Shown here piece after piece: positions 27,782 through 36,759 of a stretch of 64,000 nucleotides of DNA; the first letter of the stretch is position 1, and the number at the start of each line of letters is the position of its first letter. The DNA is taken from positions 124,001-188,000 of the forward strand of contig CAZRVN010000004.1 in assembly GCA_964603595.1 (NCBI GenBank), given 5' to 3'. The notes beneath the pieces were generated by a model. It made no database searches and was not told where the DNA came from. It was given only the letters and a program-made list of their open reading frames with translations. Source of the stretch: JAQVEM01 sp964603595 (GTDB lineage: Bacteria > Actinomycetota > Humimicrobiia > Humimicrobiales > Humimicrobiaceae). Position numbers and translations under genes: made by a program.

Positions 27782-28276
27782 CTACTTATTTAGTATACTT
27801 TTAAATTCTTCCAGTTTCCCATCCCAGTACTTCCCCGAGCTTTTAAAAATAATCTTTCTTTTATTTCCTGAATTTTCATCATCCATAATATAGCTCAGGT
27901 CCACTTCCAGAAATTCTTTTTTTATATATTCCTTTATCTTATCTCCCCATTCCACACAGATAATCGAAGTATCTTTATAGAAGTAATCGTCAAGGCCAAT
28001 CCCTTCTATCTCATCAATATTTTCCAACCTGTACAAGTCAACATGCACAAGCTCTCTGCGGCTGCTAATCACATACTCGTTAAGTATGGTAAAACTGGGA
28101 CTGGAAACCTTTCCCACAAGGCCTAAACCCTCCGCAATCCCGGTTATAAAGGTTGTTTTGCCGCCACCAAGTTCACCGGTAAAAAGGATAATATCCCCTC
28201 TTGAAATAACCCTGGAGAAGGTCTTGCCTAAACCATTTGTGAAGAAAGGAGAATTTGAAATAACCTTAATTTGCAT
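27782..28276 (-). CDS. tsaE: t6A biosynthesis ATPase TsaE
   Basis: 164 residues. P-loop GELGGGKTTFITGIAEGLG, the SPSFTILNEY switch and HVDLYRL with IICVEWGDKI are the TsaE signatures. The ATPase drives turnover of the TsaBD complex. The start lies immediately after the udg stop (1-base gap), so the two are one operon with tsaB. Confidence 0.95.
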   Translation of the reverse strand: MQIKVISNSPFFTNGLGKTFSRVISRGDIILFTGELGGGKTTFITGIAEGLGLVGKVSSPSFTILNEYVISSRRELVHVDLYRLENIDEIEGIGLDDYFYKDTSIICVEWGDKIKEYIKKEFLEVDLSYIMDDENSGNKRKIIFKSSGKYWDGKLEEFKSILNK

Positions 28277-28277
28277 A

Positions 28278-28931
28278 TTAAAAGAGCCCTAACTGTTCGC
28301 CACTATTCTCTTTGCCCCCAGCTTCAATATTTAATAAATCTTCCTGGAAGCTTTCTATATTTCCATTAGAGTCAACCAGCTTTTTTACTTTCTGAAAGTC
28401 CTGTTTTAAAATTTCCATCCTTGAAGGAGCATATAACGCAGCTGCAGGGTGGTTTATAGGCATAATAAGACGGTTATTAACTTTAAATATCTTCCCCCTG
28501 AGGCCCGTAATCCCCTTACTTGTATTAAGCAGTACCTGTGTGGAAAATTTACCCATAGTACATATTATTTTAGGGTCAATTATTTCTATCTGCTGGAGCA
28601 GATACTCTTTGCAGCTTTCAATTTCTTCTGCCCTCGGGTCCCTGTTTCCAGGAGGCCTGCATTTCAATACATTTGCTATAAAGACTTCATTTCTGCTGGA
28701 TCCAATAGAATCAAGAAGTTCATCAAGTATCTTTCCTGCCTGGCCAACGAAAGGCAGCCCCTGCAGGTCTTCGTTTTTGCCAGGAGCTTCTCCTACAAGC
28801 ATAATTTCGGCATAGGCACTTCCGCCCCCAAAAACAAATTTTGTCCTGGTTTTTGAAAGCTCACACCTGGTACAATCTTTAATCTTTAAGTAAAAATCTT
28901 TAAGTTTCTCTCTCTTATTATATTCTTCCAT
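28278..28931 (-). CDS. Family 4 uracil-DNA glycosylase (Fe-S type)
   Basis: 217 residues. Excises uracil from DNA. Active-site motifs GEAPGKNEDLQGLPFVG and HPAAAL, and four Cys that would hold the [4Fe-4S] cluster: CTRC near the N-terminus, KCRPPGNRDP and ESCKEYL. This thermophile/anaerobe type is distinct from Ung. First gene of udg-tsaE-tsaB. Confidence 0.92.
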   Translation of the reverse strand: MEEYNKREKLKDFYLKIKDCTRCELSKTRTKFVFGGGSAYAEIMLVGEAPGKNEDLQGLPFVGQAGKILDELLDSIGSSRNEVFIANVLKCRPPGNRDPRAEEIESCKEYLLQQIEIIDPKIICTMGKFSTQVLLNTSKGITGLRGKIFKVNNRLIMPINHPAAALYAPSRMEILKQDFQKVKKLVDSNGNIESFQEDLLNIEAGGKENSGEQLGLF

Positions 28932-29086
28932 ATTTTTTAATACCGCCTAAATTACTTAATATTTATTTATAACTCATAATATTACATACTTCAATATTTA
29001 TACATCCTCATTTACAAAATCTTAAAATTCTTCTATTATTAATTTAATAATTAGACAAGGCACTAACTATATAGAAAAGGACACAT

Positions 29087-29497
29087 ATGAAAACTAAAGT
29101 AACAATTTTTTCCCTAATTATAGCACTCAGCTTTGCATTGTTTACAGCAGGTTGCACTCCCAGTCCTTTTGAGATTGAAGAAGTAGTTACTTGCAAAAAT
29201 GTAGATAGTGAATACAAGCCCTTAGGGCCCACAACTGTCTTCCCGTCAGGAACTGATATTATATGGGCATCAGTTAAAATCAAAAATATGACCACCGAAG
29301 ATAAAATAACCACCAAGTGGAATTATCTGGAAACAAAGGATTTAATTAATTCAACTGATTTTACCACAGATAAAGCTGGTTCGGGTTATGTCGGTTTCAG
29401 TCTGACCATGGAAAGCGGTTTTCCTGAAGGAAGATACAATGTAGTAATTTTCCTTAACGATGAACAAACAGAGACCGTAGAATTTTCTATAGAGTAA
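29087..29497 (+). CDS. Small lipoprotein of unknown function
   Basis: 136 residues. Signal with positively charged start, hydrophobic core and lipobox FTAGC (Cys 23). The mature part looks like a single beta-sandwich domain ending in FPEGRYNVVIFLNDEQTETVEF, a pattern seen in Ig-like ligand domains of secreted proteins. No catalytic motif. It stands alone on the plus strand between udg and the permease, facing the permease convergently. Confidence 0.75.
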   Translation: MKTKVTIFSLIIALSFALFTAGCTPSPFEIEEVVTCKNVDSEYKPLGPTTVFPSGTDIIWASVKIKNMTTEDKITTKWNYLETKDLINSTDFTTDKAGSGYVGFSLTMESGFPEGRYNVVIFLNDEQTETVEFSIE

Positions 29498-29615
29498 GTG
29501 ACTTAGTCAATATTTAGAGTTTTTATTTTATCGCCCTCAACCTGCCACTTGCCCTGGTATGGATAGTTATATTATTCTTTTAACTTTTTATTTTTTAAAA
29601 TTCTTTACAATTATA

Positions 29616-30992
29616 CTATATTCCCGCAAATTTTTTTGCTATCGCCTCCGCAATGAATGCTACAGCAAACAGCGCGCTCACTATAATCATCAGCGGATGA
29701 AGGTCTTTAAATTTACCCCTGAATAATTTTATCAAAGTATAACTAATAAAACCAAACCCAATTCCATAAGATATACTGTATGTGAACGGCATTATAATTA
29801 TGGTTAAAAATGCTGGTATTCCTACTTCGTAGTCCTTAAAATCAATTTTATTCATAACTGACATCATTAAGAAACCAACTACAATCAACGCCGATGAGGT
29901 AACAGGATATTTAAAAACCCCATCCGCTATTTCTATTCCTCCACCAATAACAGCAATCAGGGGAGAGAAAAATATAGAAATAATAAAAAGGAAGCCAGTC
30001 ACAGTAGGCATTATTCCTGTCCTTCCGCCGTCGGATACTCCTGATGCACTCTCAATATAGGTTGTTATCGAGCTGGCACCAAATAAGCCACCGGCTACTG
30101 CTGCAAGGGAGTCTACTAAAAGAACACTCTTTAAATTAGGAAGGCTTCCTTTTTTATCAAGCAGTCCTGCTTCTCCGCCTACGCCTATGACTGTACCCAT
30201 AGTGTCAAAAAAGTCAGTCATAAACAATGCAAAGATCATTACCAATGCAGCTATATTCAGCATTCCTTTGCTCCATACCGCACCAACCACATCTGCTTTA
30301 AAAAAGGTGCTAAAATTTTCAATCGCAGGGATCTTTATAATTTCTTTAGGAATGGATATTATCCTGAATATCATACCTGCGGCCGCTGTCCCAATTATTC
30401 CCAGCAAAATCCCGCCTCTTATCCTGAAAGCAACAAGAATTGATGTAAGCACCAGCCCAAAAGCTGCCAGCTGGGTATAACTTGCAGTAAAATCACCAAG
30501 AGTTACCACGGTGGAAGAACTAGCGACAACAAAACCTGCCTCCTGGGCTCCAATAAATGCAATGAAAAGCCCTATTCCAACTCCAATCGCATACTTTAGA
30601 CCCATTGGTATCGCCCTCATTATCATGCTGCGCAGGCCTGTCAGCACCATAACCGTAACAACAAGCCCTTCAATAACCACTACCCCCATCGCCTGCTGCC
30701 AGCTAAGACCAAGCCCATAAATAATAGTTAAGACAACTACTGCGTTTATGCCCATTCCTGAAGCAAGCGCAAAAGGAGTATTTGTTATGACGCCCATTAA
30801 TACACTCATAAGCCCCGCACCAATACACGTTGCATAAACTGCAGCCTCAAAAGGAATTCCCGTTTCGCCACCCTGTGATAGTATTGCCGGATTTACGAAT
30901 ATAATATAAGCCATGGTCATAAAAGTTGTAATCCCAGCAACAACTTCTGTCCTGATATTCGTATTCCTCTCTTTTAATTTGAAATAGTCCAA
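29616..30992 (-). CDS. Purine (guanine/hypoxanthine/adenine) permease, AzgA/PbuG type
   Basis: 458 residues with about 12-14 membrane helices. NCS2 AzgA subfamily signatures: RTEVVAGITTFMTMAYIIFVNP at the start (read in two parts), LASGMGINAVV, FDTMGTVIGV and SSITTYIESASGVSDGGRTG. Imports purine bases. No purine riboswitch is visible in the 44 bases upstream. It would complement the de novo GMP genes guaB3-guaA in the same window. Confidence 0.92.
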   Translation of the reverse strand: MDYFKLKERNTNIRTEVVAGITTFMTMAYIIFVNPAILSQGGETGIPFEAAVYATCIGAGLMSVLMGVITNTPFALASGMGINAVVVLTIIYGLGLSWQQAMGVVVIEGLVVTVMVLTGLRSMIMRAIPMGLKYAIGVGIGLFIAFIGAQEAGFVVASSSTVVTLGDFTASYTQLAAFGLVLTSILVAFRIRGGILLGIIGTAAAGMIFRIISIPKEIIKIPAIENFSTFFKADVVGAVWSKGMLNIAALVMIFALFMTDFFDTMGTVIGVGGEAGLLDKKGSLPNLKSVLLVDSLAAVAGGLFGASSITTYIESASGVSDGGRTGIMPTVTGFLFIISIFFSPLIAVIGGGIEIADGVFKYPVTSSALIVVGFLMMSVMNKIDFKDYEVGIPAFLTIIIMPFTYSISYGIGFGFISYTLIKLFRGKFKDLHPLMIIVSALFAVAFIAEAIAKKFAGI

Positions 30993-31036
30993 ACTACACC
31001 TCCCTGCCTGTCTTTATATTAATTAATAATTAAATA

Positions 31037-31423
31037 TTAGTAAAAATCCTTAAAATCAACCCACTTGCTTTTTTTATCAAGTTTTCTTATTTTTATTTCT
31101 TTTAATATTAAATTTTCTATTTCATTTTCATTTATTGGAGAGCCTATATCTTTCCCTAAAATATAGACATTTATCTTTTTTCTTTTAGCTCTACTTACAA
31201 TATCTGATAAATTAGAAATTTTTCTGCTTATAATAACCATATCAATTCTTTCATATTCCAAAATAAAATTTACAGCAAAACTGCTATTTAAATTTATAAA
31301 TTTAAATTTTTTGAATAAATTTTGAACTCTCTTAAATGTTTTAGTATCCCTATCTGCTAATATGATATTAAAAGAATTAATATATTTACTTATTTTATCA
31401 TTTATATTAGTATATATATCCAA
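31037..31423 (-). CDS. Hypothetical protein with receiver-like pattern
   Basis: 128 residues, not recognised. Hydrophobic strands alternate as in a flavodoxin-like receiver: FNIILADRD, IDMVIISRKIS, KINVYILGKDIG. The acidic pair after strand 1 is present in part (DRD) but the phospho-acceptor Asp after strand 3 appears to be Ser (IISRKIS). It could be a degenerate response-regulator domain of the kind found at the N-terminus of CpaE-like proteins. Very AT-rich, like the 130 bases upstream, suggesting recent acquisition. It lies 44 bases before the permease on the same strand. Confidence 0.5.
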   Translation of the reverse strand: MDIYTNINDKISKYINSFNIILADRDTKTFKRVQNLFKKFKFINLNSSFAVNFILEYERIDMVIISRKISNLSDIVSRAKRKKINVYILGKDIGSPINENEIENLILKEIKIRKLDKKSKWVDFKDFY

Positions 31424-31560
31424 TAGTGCTTTTGTATATATGTATAATTTAAAGAAATTTGTTTTAGTAGGATAAAATATATTATTAACTATGTCAATAC
31501 TATTTCTATACCTATTATATACTATAATATTATATAAATATATTATTTAATATTTAATCA

Positions 31561-31582
31561 CATTTAAATTTGAATTTAAATG
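31561..31582. promoter_or_regulatory. Perfect palindrome upstream of the Phd-type antitoxin
   Basis: Ten-base arms CATTTAAATT and AATTTAAATG flank a TG centre. It lies 32 bases before the antitoxin start codon. Phd/YefM antitoxins repress their own promoter through such palindromes, so this is a likely operator. Confidence 0.65.
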
Positions 31583-31614
31583 TACGATTAAAATACCTAC
31601 AGGAAATGAGCCTT

Positions 31615-31935
31615 ATGGAACAAATAATTGGAATTACAAATGCCAGAAACAATATCAAAGAAATTGTAGATGCTATATCTGATAAAAATGAAACTTATAT
31701 CGTCACAAGAGACTGTATCCCCGAAGCTGTAATAATCTCATACAAGAAATACATGGAAAATAAGAAGCTTCTTGAAAAGATTGTAGAACTTCAATATGAA
31801 AAATCAATGAAAAAATCACAGAGCCAATTTAAAGAATGGCTACAGCAAAAAGGATTTAGTATTAATAATCTATCCGAAGAAGAAATTGATGAGATGATTA
31901 AAAACTTACATATTAATAGTATTAACAAACATTAA
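31615..31935 (+). CDS. Phd/YefM-family antitoxin, apparently without toxin
   Basis: 106 residues from ATG 31615 (MEQIIGITNARNNIKEIVDA), chosen over upstream TTG and ATG because an AGGA box lies 10 bases before it and family members start this way. The N-terminal Phd fold includes TYIVTRDCIPEAVIISYKKY; the C-terminal part is charged and helical (KEWLQQKGFSINNLSEEEID), as in toxin-neutralising tails. No RelE/ParE/Doc-like toxin gene lies on either side. The hairpin at about 31984-32008 follows it. Confidence 0.8.
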   Translation: MEQIIGITNARNNIKEIVDAISDKNETYIVTRDCIPEAVIISYKKYMENKKLLEKIVELQYEKSMKKSQSQFKEWLQQKGFSINNLSEEEIDEMIKNLHINSINKH

Positions 31936-31983
31936 GATAAAACTTCAGAATTATTAATTAATAGAAATAACCTAAAAATGATA

Positions 31984-32008
31984 GGGCATAAGCATTAAGC
32001 TTATGTGC
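31984..32008 (+). repeat. Hairpin downstream of the antitoxin
   Basis: GGCATAAGC pairs with GCTTATGTGCC (2-base bulge) around a 4-base loop. No T-run follows, so it may be a processing or weak termination structure. Confidence 0.4.
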
Positions 32009-32175
32009 CTGCCCCAGAAATGCAGTCTTAATTTAGCAATTTTTAACCTATATATCAATAACTACCAATTACACCCAATTAACTTTAAATTATAAAATTC
32101 TATAACCTAACAATATATATTATCTATTAATATCTAAAGTAACCAAACTATATTGCTTTTACCTTAACGGGCTTT

Positions 32176-33207
32176 TTATTTAAAAAGCTTTGATATTTCG
32201 TAAAGCTCTTTATCCAGAGGTTTTTCTTCCTTTATGGCTTTCTCCAGTGAAACAGACTTTATTACTCCATTTTCCATAACTACCATCTCTCCGAATCTAC
32301 CCTCATGGACAAGATCAACTGCCTTTACTCCCAATCTTGTAGCAACTATCCTATCAAAAGCAGTCGGCCTTCCGCCTCTCTGCAAGTGTCCCAGTATGGT
32401 TACCCTGGTACTATAGCCAGTCCTTTTCTCAATCTCCCTGGCAATAACATTACCCACACCGCCAAGTCTTACATGGCCAAAACTGTCAATCTCCTCTGAA
32501 GATGCTACCTGGCCTTCAACCTCAGCCGGCTTTGCTCCTTCCGCTACTGCAATTATACTGAAGTCCTTACCTCTCTCTCTTCTGCTCTCAATAGTATTCA
32601 CTATGTCATCATAATCGAAAGGAACCTCCGGAATTAATATAACATCCGCACCCCCGGCAATACCTCCGTTTAGCGCCAGGCAGCCGGAATCTCTTCCCAT
32701 AACTTCTACTATCATTATCCTGTGATGCGAAGATGCAGTGGTGTGAAGCTTGTCAATGCATCCGGTAACAACTTCCAGCGCCGTATCATAACCTATGGAA
32801 TAATCAGAATGTGCAATGTCATTATCAATAGTCTGGGGTATCCCTACTCCCTTTATTCCATACTGAGTTAAACGTGTTATAACTCCATTGGTATCATCCC
32901 CGCCTATTGTTATTACCGCATCAAGCTCAAGCTTTTTTATATTTTCTTTAACCTTTTCAACTCCATTTTCTACTTTAAATGGGTTAGTCCTGGATGTTCC
33001 CAGTATAGTGCCGCCTTCAGAAAGAATTCCTGAAACTGATTCTCTACACAACTCTTCCGCACTTCCTTTAATAAGACCTTCCCATCCGTTTTTAATTCCT
33101 ATTATCTTATATCCATACTGTGATGCCCTCATAAAAATAGCCCTTATGGCTGCGTTTATTGCTGATGAATCTCCCCCACCGGTTAGAATCCCAATATTTT
33201 TTACCAT
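32176..33207 (-). CDS. pfkA: 6-phosphofructokinase with GGDD signature (ATP or PPi donor uncertain)
   Basis: About 343 residues from ATG 33207, which has AAAGGG 7 bases upstream; an earlier ATG at 33276 lacks one. Phosphorylates fructose 6-phosphate. The fold is clear: GILTGGGDSSAINAAIRA, PQTIDNDI, MGRDSGCLA, and GHLQRGGRPTAFDR. The nucleotide motif reads GGDDT, with Asp where ATP enzymes have Gly, a change tied to pyrophosphate use, but the second diagnostic position is Gln in PQTIDND rather than Gly (ATP) or Lys (PPi). Monocistronic, with the IS1595 transposase divergently upstream. Confidence 0.9.
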   Translation of the reverse strand: MVKNIGILTGGGDSSAINAAIRAIFMRASQYGYKIIGIKNGWEGLIKGSAEELCRESVSGILSEGGTILGTSRTNPFKVENGVEKVKENIKKLELDAVITIGGDDTNGVITRLTQYGIKGVGIPQTIDNDIAHSDYSIGYDTALEVVTGCIDKLHTTASSHHRIMIVEVMGRDSGCLALNGGIAGGADVILIPEVPFDYDDIVNTIESRRERGKDFSIIAVAEGAKPAEVEGQVASSEEIDSFGHVRLGGVGNVIAREIEKRTGYSTRVTILGHLQRGGRPTAFDRIVATRLGVKAVDLVHEGRFGEMVVMENGVIKSVSLEKAIKEEKPLDKELYEISKLFK

Positions 33208-33409
33208 TTTAAATCCCTTTCCACCATTAATTAATTTTAAATAACTTTTTATATATAAAAAATCTATCTTTATCAATTAAAAACAATCAAGCCAGCCTCA
33301 CTCAGCATCCTGCAAACCGAACATAACTCTAGTTACAAAGATATCAAAAAACCACATAAAAACAATAAAAAATAAATACCTATCAAATTTAAAATTAGGC
33401 AATTATCCC

Positions 33410-33438
33410 TTGACATCACGTATATAATCTGGTATGAT
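33410..33438 (+). promoter_or_regulatory. Consensus promoter of the transposase gene
   Basis: TTGACA at 33410-33415, 17-base spacer, TATGAT at 33433-33438. The ATG begins at 33445, so the transcript would have almost no leader. Confidence 0.7.
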
Positions 33439-33444
33439 TATAGC

Positions 33445-34311
33445 ATGATGAAAGATAAATTTACAATAAAAGACTTCAACAAAATGTATCCAGACGACAA
33501 TGCTTGTCTTGATGAAATCTTTAACAATCGTTATGGTCATTTAAAATCATGTCCTTCCTGTAAAAAGAAAACTAATTTCTATAGAATAGAAAACCGTAAG
33601 GTCTATTCCTGTCAATACTGCGGTTATCAGATTAGCCCATTAGCCGATACCATATTTCATAAATCCTCTACTAGTTTAAAAGATTGGTTCTATTCTATCT
33701 ATCTATTCTCTGTATCTAAAAATGGTGTTTCTGCTAAAGAGTTGGAACGTCAACTCGGAGTTACCTATAAATGTGCTTGGAGAATAGCCAAACAGATAAG
33801 ACAACTGTTCAAACAGAATAAGGATTTATTGTCAGACATCATTGAGATTGACGAGACATATATCGGTGGTAAGCATAAAGGCAAAAGAGGTCGTGGCTCT
33901 GAAAATAAGACTCCGGTTGTGGGTTTAGCTCAACGAAAAGGGAACCTTAAAGCCAAAGTAGTTTCTAATACCAATTCCTATACCGTCCAGAATATAATGA
34001 GAGATAGTGTCCAACTTGGCTCAAATATTATGACTGATGAATATAGAAGCTATAATGTAGTAAGAAAATTAGGCTTCAATCATCAAACAGTCAGTCATTT
34101 CAAAGAACAATGGGCTAACGGTATAGCACACACCAACACAATCGAGGGCTTCTGGTCTCAACTAAAAAGGTCAATCAATGGTACTTATCACTGTGTTTCC
34201 CCGAAGTATCTTCAGTCTTATGTTGACGAGTTTGTCTATCGCTATAATAATCGTCTTTCCCCTTTCCCGATTTTTCTAAGTCTGGTCTTATCGGCTGGGA
34301 AGCACGTTTAA
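33445..34311 (+). mobile_element. IS1595-family (ISXO2-like) transposase
   Basis: 288 residues, full family length. N-terminal zinc ribbon (CPSC ... CQYC), a helix-turn-helix (AKELERQLGVTYKCAWRI), and the ISXO2 DDE domain: Asp in EIDETYIGGKHKGKRGRG, Asp in MTDEYRSY and Glu in HTNTIEGFWSQLKRSI. Catalyses transposition. I could not find convincing terminal inverted repeats or a target duplication, so element boundaries are unknown; the coordinates are those of the gene. It is next to the restriction-modification gene, marking an accessory region. Confidence 0.9.
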
Positions 34312-34353
34312 TTATCAATTTAAATTGCTTTTTATCTACCATTTTTCTTATAT

Positions 34354-36615
34354 TTAAATAGAAAATTCAGAGAATTCTTCTTTAATTTTAAATTCAATAC
34401 TTGTTATCTGTGAAGTATAATTTATTATTTTATGTATATTATCAGATATTTCCTTTTGGACATTCTTGTCTTTTGGTATTGGTATAAGAATAGATTCAAA
34501 GACTTCTTTTCGGATTGATGGATAACCATTATTTAATAGCAATTTAGATGCATCAATGTTTAATAAACAAGCAAATAGATAGAGAGGTTTAATCCTATCG
34601 GCATGAGGTATTATACACGCAAAATGACTTACAACATATCCATCACAACCAAGAATCCCTCTATGATTTTTTAATACAGTCTTTCCACTTTTCGGGAACA
34701 ATATAGTCCCCTTGGGAAATTTATACAGATTCTCTATACCTCTTTCATTCAACTTATCTCTTGTTTTTATTAAATTATAGGAAATATGTTCTCTTGCTAA
34801 ATCTGATACTCTAAAGAATGGGTATACACCATCAGAAAATAACTCTGGATCCTGAGGCGCACTTTGTCCGAATTTTATATCTGCTAATCTTGATAATGGG
34901 AAAGAATTAAAATCTTTTGACCTTAAACCCCTTTCTTCATAAATACTCTTTACCAACTGAAAACCTTTATTTTTAATTTTATCTACCTCTAAAAAAGAAA
35001 ATTCTATTCCATCAAGTAATTTGTCCAAATCATTATCCCCTTTTAAGGGTCTTCTGTAGTTATCTAGTGTAAAACCATCATTCTTAACCTCGAAATACCA
35101 TATTTTATTCTTTTTCTTGTTTTTAACTTTTATATATAGAATATTTGTCTTTTGTGGTGTATATGGTAGAAATACACCATCGGGCAATGAGACTATTGTA
35201 TGTAAGTCAAAATCCCTTATTATAAATTCTCTTTCTTTCCTATAAGTAGAATCGAAAAGAAAGCCTTCTGGAACAATAATTCCGCACCTACTATTGTGAT
35301 TAGCTTTATTTAGGGCTTTTAAACAATGTTGTATACAAATACTATCTCCGTTATCGGTTGGAAGATTATAAAAAGAACCATGTGGCGTTTTGGTGGAAAA
35401 GGGTATATTAGTTATTACAATATCATATTTATTATCAATTGGGTTAACGAGACTATTAACTTTTTCTATATTGGAATGACCATCCCCTATAAGTATCATA
35501 TTCATTTTTGCAATTCTGGCAATGCTTGTTATTTCCCTTCCATATAATGATGATCTCTTCAAAACATTGATGGAATTTTCATTCTGTGGCATTGTACTTC
35601 TAATTTGCTTAAAAGATTCTGTGAGCATGCCGCCCGTTCCGCAAAATGGGTCGTATATAGTTTCACCAAACATTGGTCTCAGTAATTTAACCAAAGTCTT
35701 AATAATATGTCTTGGCGTAAAATATTGACCCAAATCATTATTATTACCACTACTATATGATTTTAAGAAATATTCAAAAGCATCTCCCTTTATATCGGTA
35801 TTTGTATCGGTTAAATATAGAGGATCAATCATATCTATCAGATTTTTAAACGTATCAGGGTTTGTTATTTTAATATCCTCAAAAATACTCTTATCGTCAA
35901 ACCTTTCCTTAAATTCCTTTAATACGACTTTTCCAACATAACTCAATAATTCTACAGGTCTTTTATCTCTAAAATAGTTCCACCTGTACTCAAGAGGAAT
36001 ATAATCTTTTTTACCACTATTTTCTTTTATTTCCTCTCTTTCGCTTATTAATTTCAAAAATAAAATATTGGCAAATTCGCTAAATCTTTCAACCCCAGCT
36101 TGTAGTCCTTCATCTCTAAGTAAGTCATTAGCTCTATCAAAAATTGAAATTAATTCTTTTCGAGAATTTATAACTTTTTTATCTAATGAAATATACTCAT
36201 TATCATAAAGATAGTTTAATGCGAGTACTTCACTAATAAACTCTTCTACCTCCTCACCGTTTAAAAAGAGTGGTTTCTGTTTTTTTAAATGATATGTTTT
36301 TGTAAATACACCGTCAGTCGCATAAACTATCGGAGCGTCTATTTTTTGAGCATATAATACACCCTGTTTAATTGCTTTATCGATGTTTTCCTTAGGCTTT
36401 TTAGCTTCTATTATTATTAACGGCTCGTCTGATAATTTTCTATATAGAATATAGTCAGGCTTTAATCCACCTAATTTATCATACTGCGTAGTAGTTTTGG
36501 GTTTTTGTTTGAAAACATTTCTTTGTGGACTTTGCGGATTATCATCCCAATTAAGATTTTTGAGTTGATTATCAACTAGAGTTTCTGTATCTCTTTCGTT
36601 TAATAAATTGCTCAT
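34354..36615 (-). CDS. Single-chain restriction-methylation-specificity protein (HsdR_N / N6-MTase / TRD)
   Basis: 753 residues. Residues 1-120: type I HsdR N-terminal nuclease-like domain with PD53-54 and E70-A-K72, a PD-(D/E)xK pattern. Residues about 150-520: HsdM-type adenine methyltransferase with TPRHIIKTLV, motif I DPFCGTGGM (322-330) and motif IV NIPF (403-406) where most have NPPF. Residues about 571-715: one HsdS-type target recognition domain (PLSRLADIKFGQSAP). No helicase motor is present, so it acts more like a type IIG enzyme than a type I complex. The single recognition domain suggests dimerisation or a short asymmetric target. No other R-M gene is adjacent. Confidence 0.85.
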   Translation of the reverse strand: MSNLLNERDTETLVDNQLKNLNWDDNPQSPQRNVFKQKPKTTTQYDKLGGLKPDYILYRKLSDEPLIIIEAKKPKENIDKAIKQGVLYAQKIDAPIVYATDGVFTKTYHLKKQKPLFLNGEEVEEFISEVLALNYLYDNEYISLDKKVINSRKELISIFDRANDLLRDEGLQAGVERFSEFANILFLKLISEREEIKENSGKKDYIPLEYRWNYFRDKRPVELLSYVGKVVLKEFKERFDDKSIFEDIKITNPDTFKNLIDMIDPLYLTDTNTDIKGDAFEYFLKSYSSGNNNDLGQYFTPRHIIKTLVKLLRPMFGETIYDPFCGTGGMLTESFKQIRSTMPQNENSINVLKRSSLYGREITSIARIAKMNMILIGDGHSNIEKVNSLVNPIDNKYDIVITNIPFSTKTPHGSFYNLPTDNGDSICIQHCLKALNKANHNSRCGIIVPEGFLFDSTYRKEREFIIRDFDLHTIVSLPDGVFLPYTPQKTNILYIKVKNKKKNKIWYFEVKNDGFTLDNYRRPLKGDNDLDKLLDGIEFSFLEVDKIKNKGFQLVKSIYEERGLRSKDFNSFPLSRLADIKFGQSAPQDPELFSDGVYPFFRVSDLAREHISYNLIKTRDKLNERGIENLYKFPKGTILFPKSGKTVLKNHRGILGCDGYVVSHFACIIPHADRIKPLYLFACLLNIDASKLLLNNGYPSIRKEVFESILIPIPKDKNVQKEISDNIHKIINYTSQITSIEFKIKEEFSEFSI

Positions 36616-36759
36616 TTCTTAATCACCCTATAATTTTACCAAAGAATTTCTTGATATCATATTAAAACTTTCATAATATTTTTATGTATCAAAAAGACGG
36701 CAAGTGTACCTGTTATAAGGGGATACTCACCTAAAATTATATTAATTTCTGTTAGATAA

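Noticed and set aside
30993..31036. Purine riboswitch before the permease
   Set aside because: Only 44 bases are available and none of the purine aptamer's conserved loop motifs are present.
33300..34360. Terminal inverted repeats and target duplication of the IS1595 element
   Set aside because: Flanks share only short AT-rich similarity; no repeat pair of convincing length and position was found.
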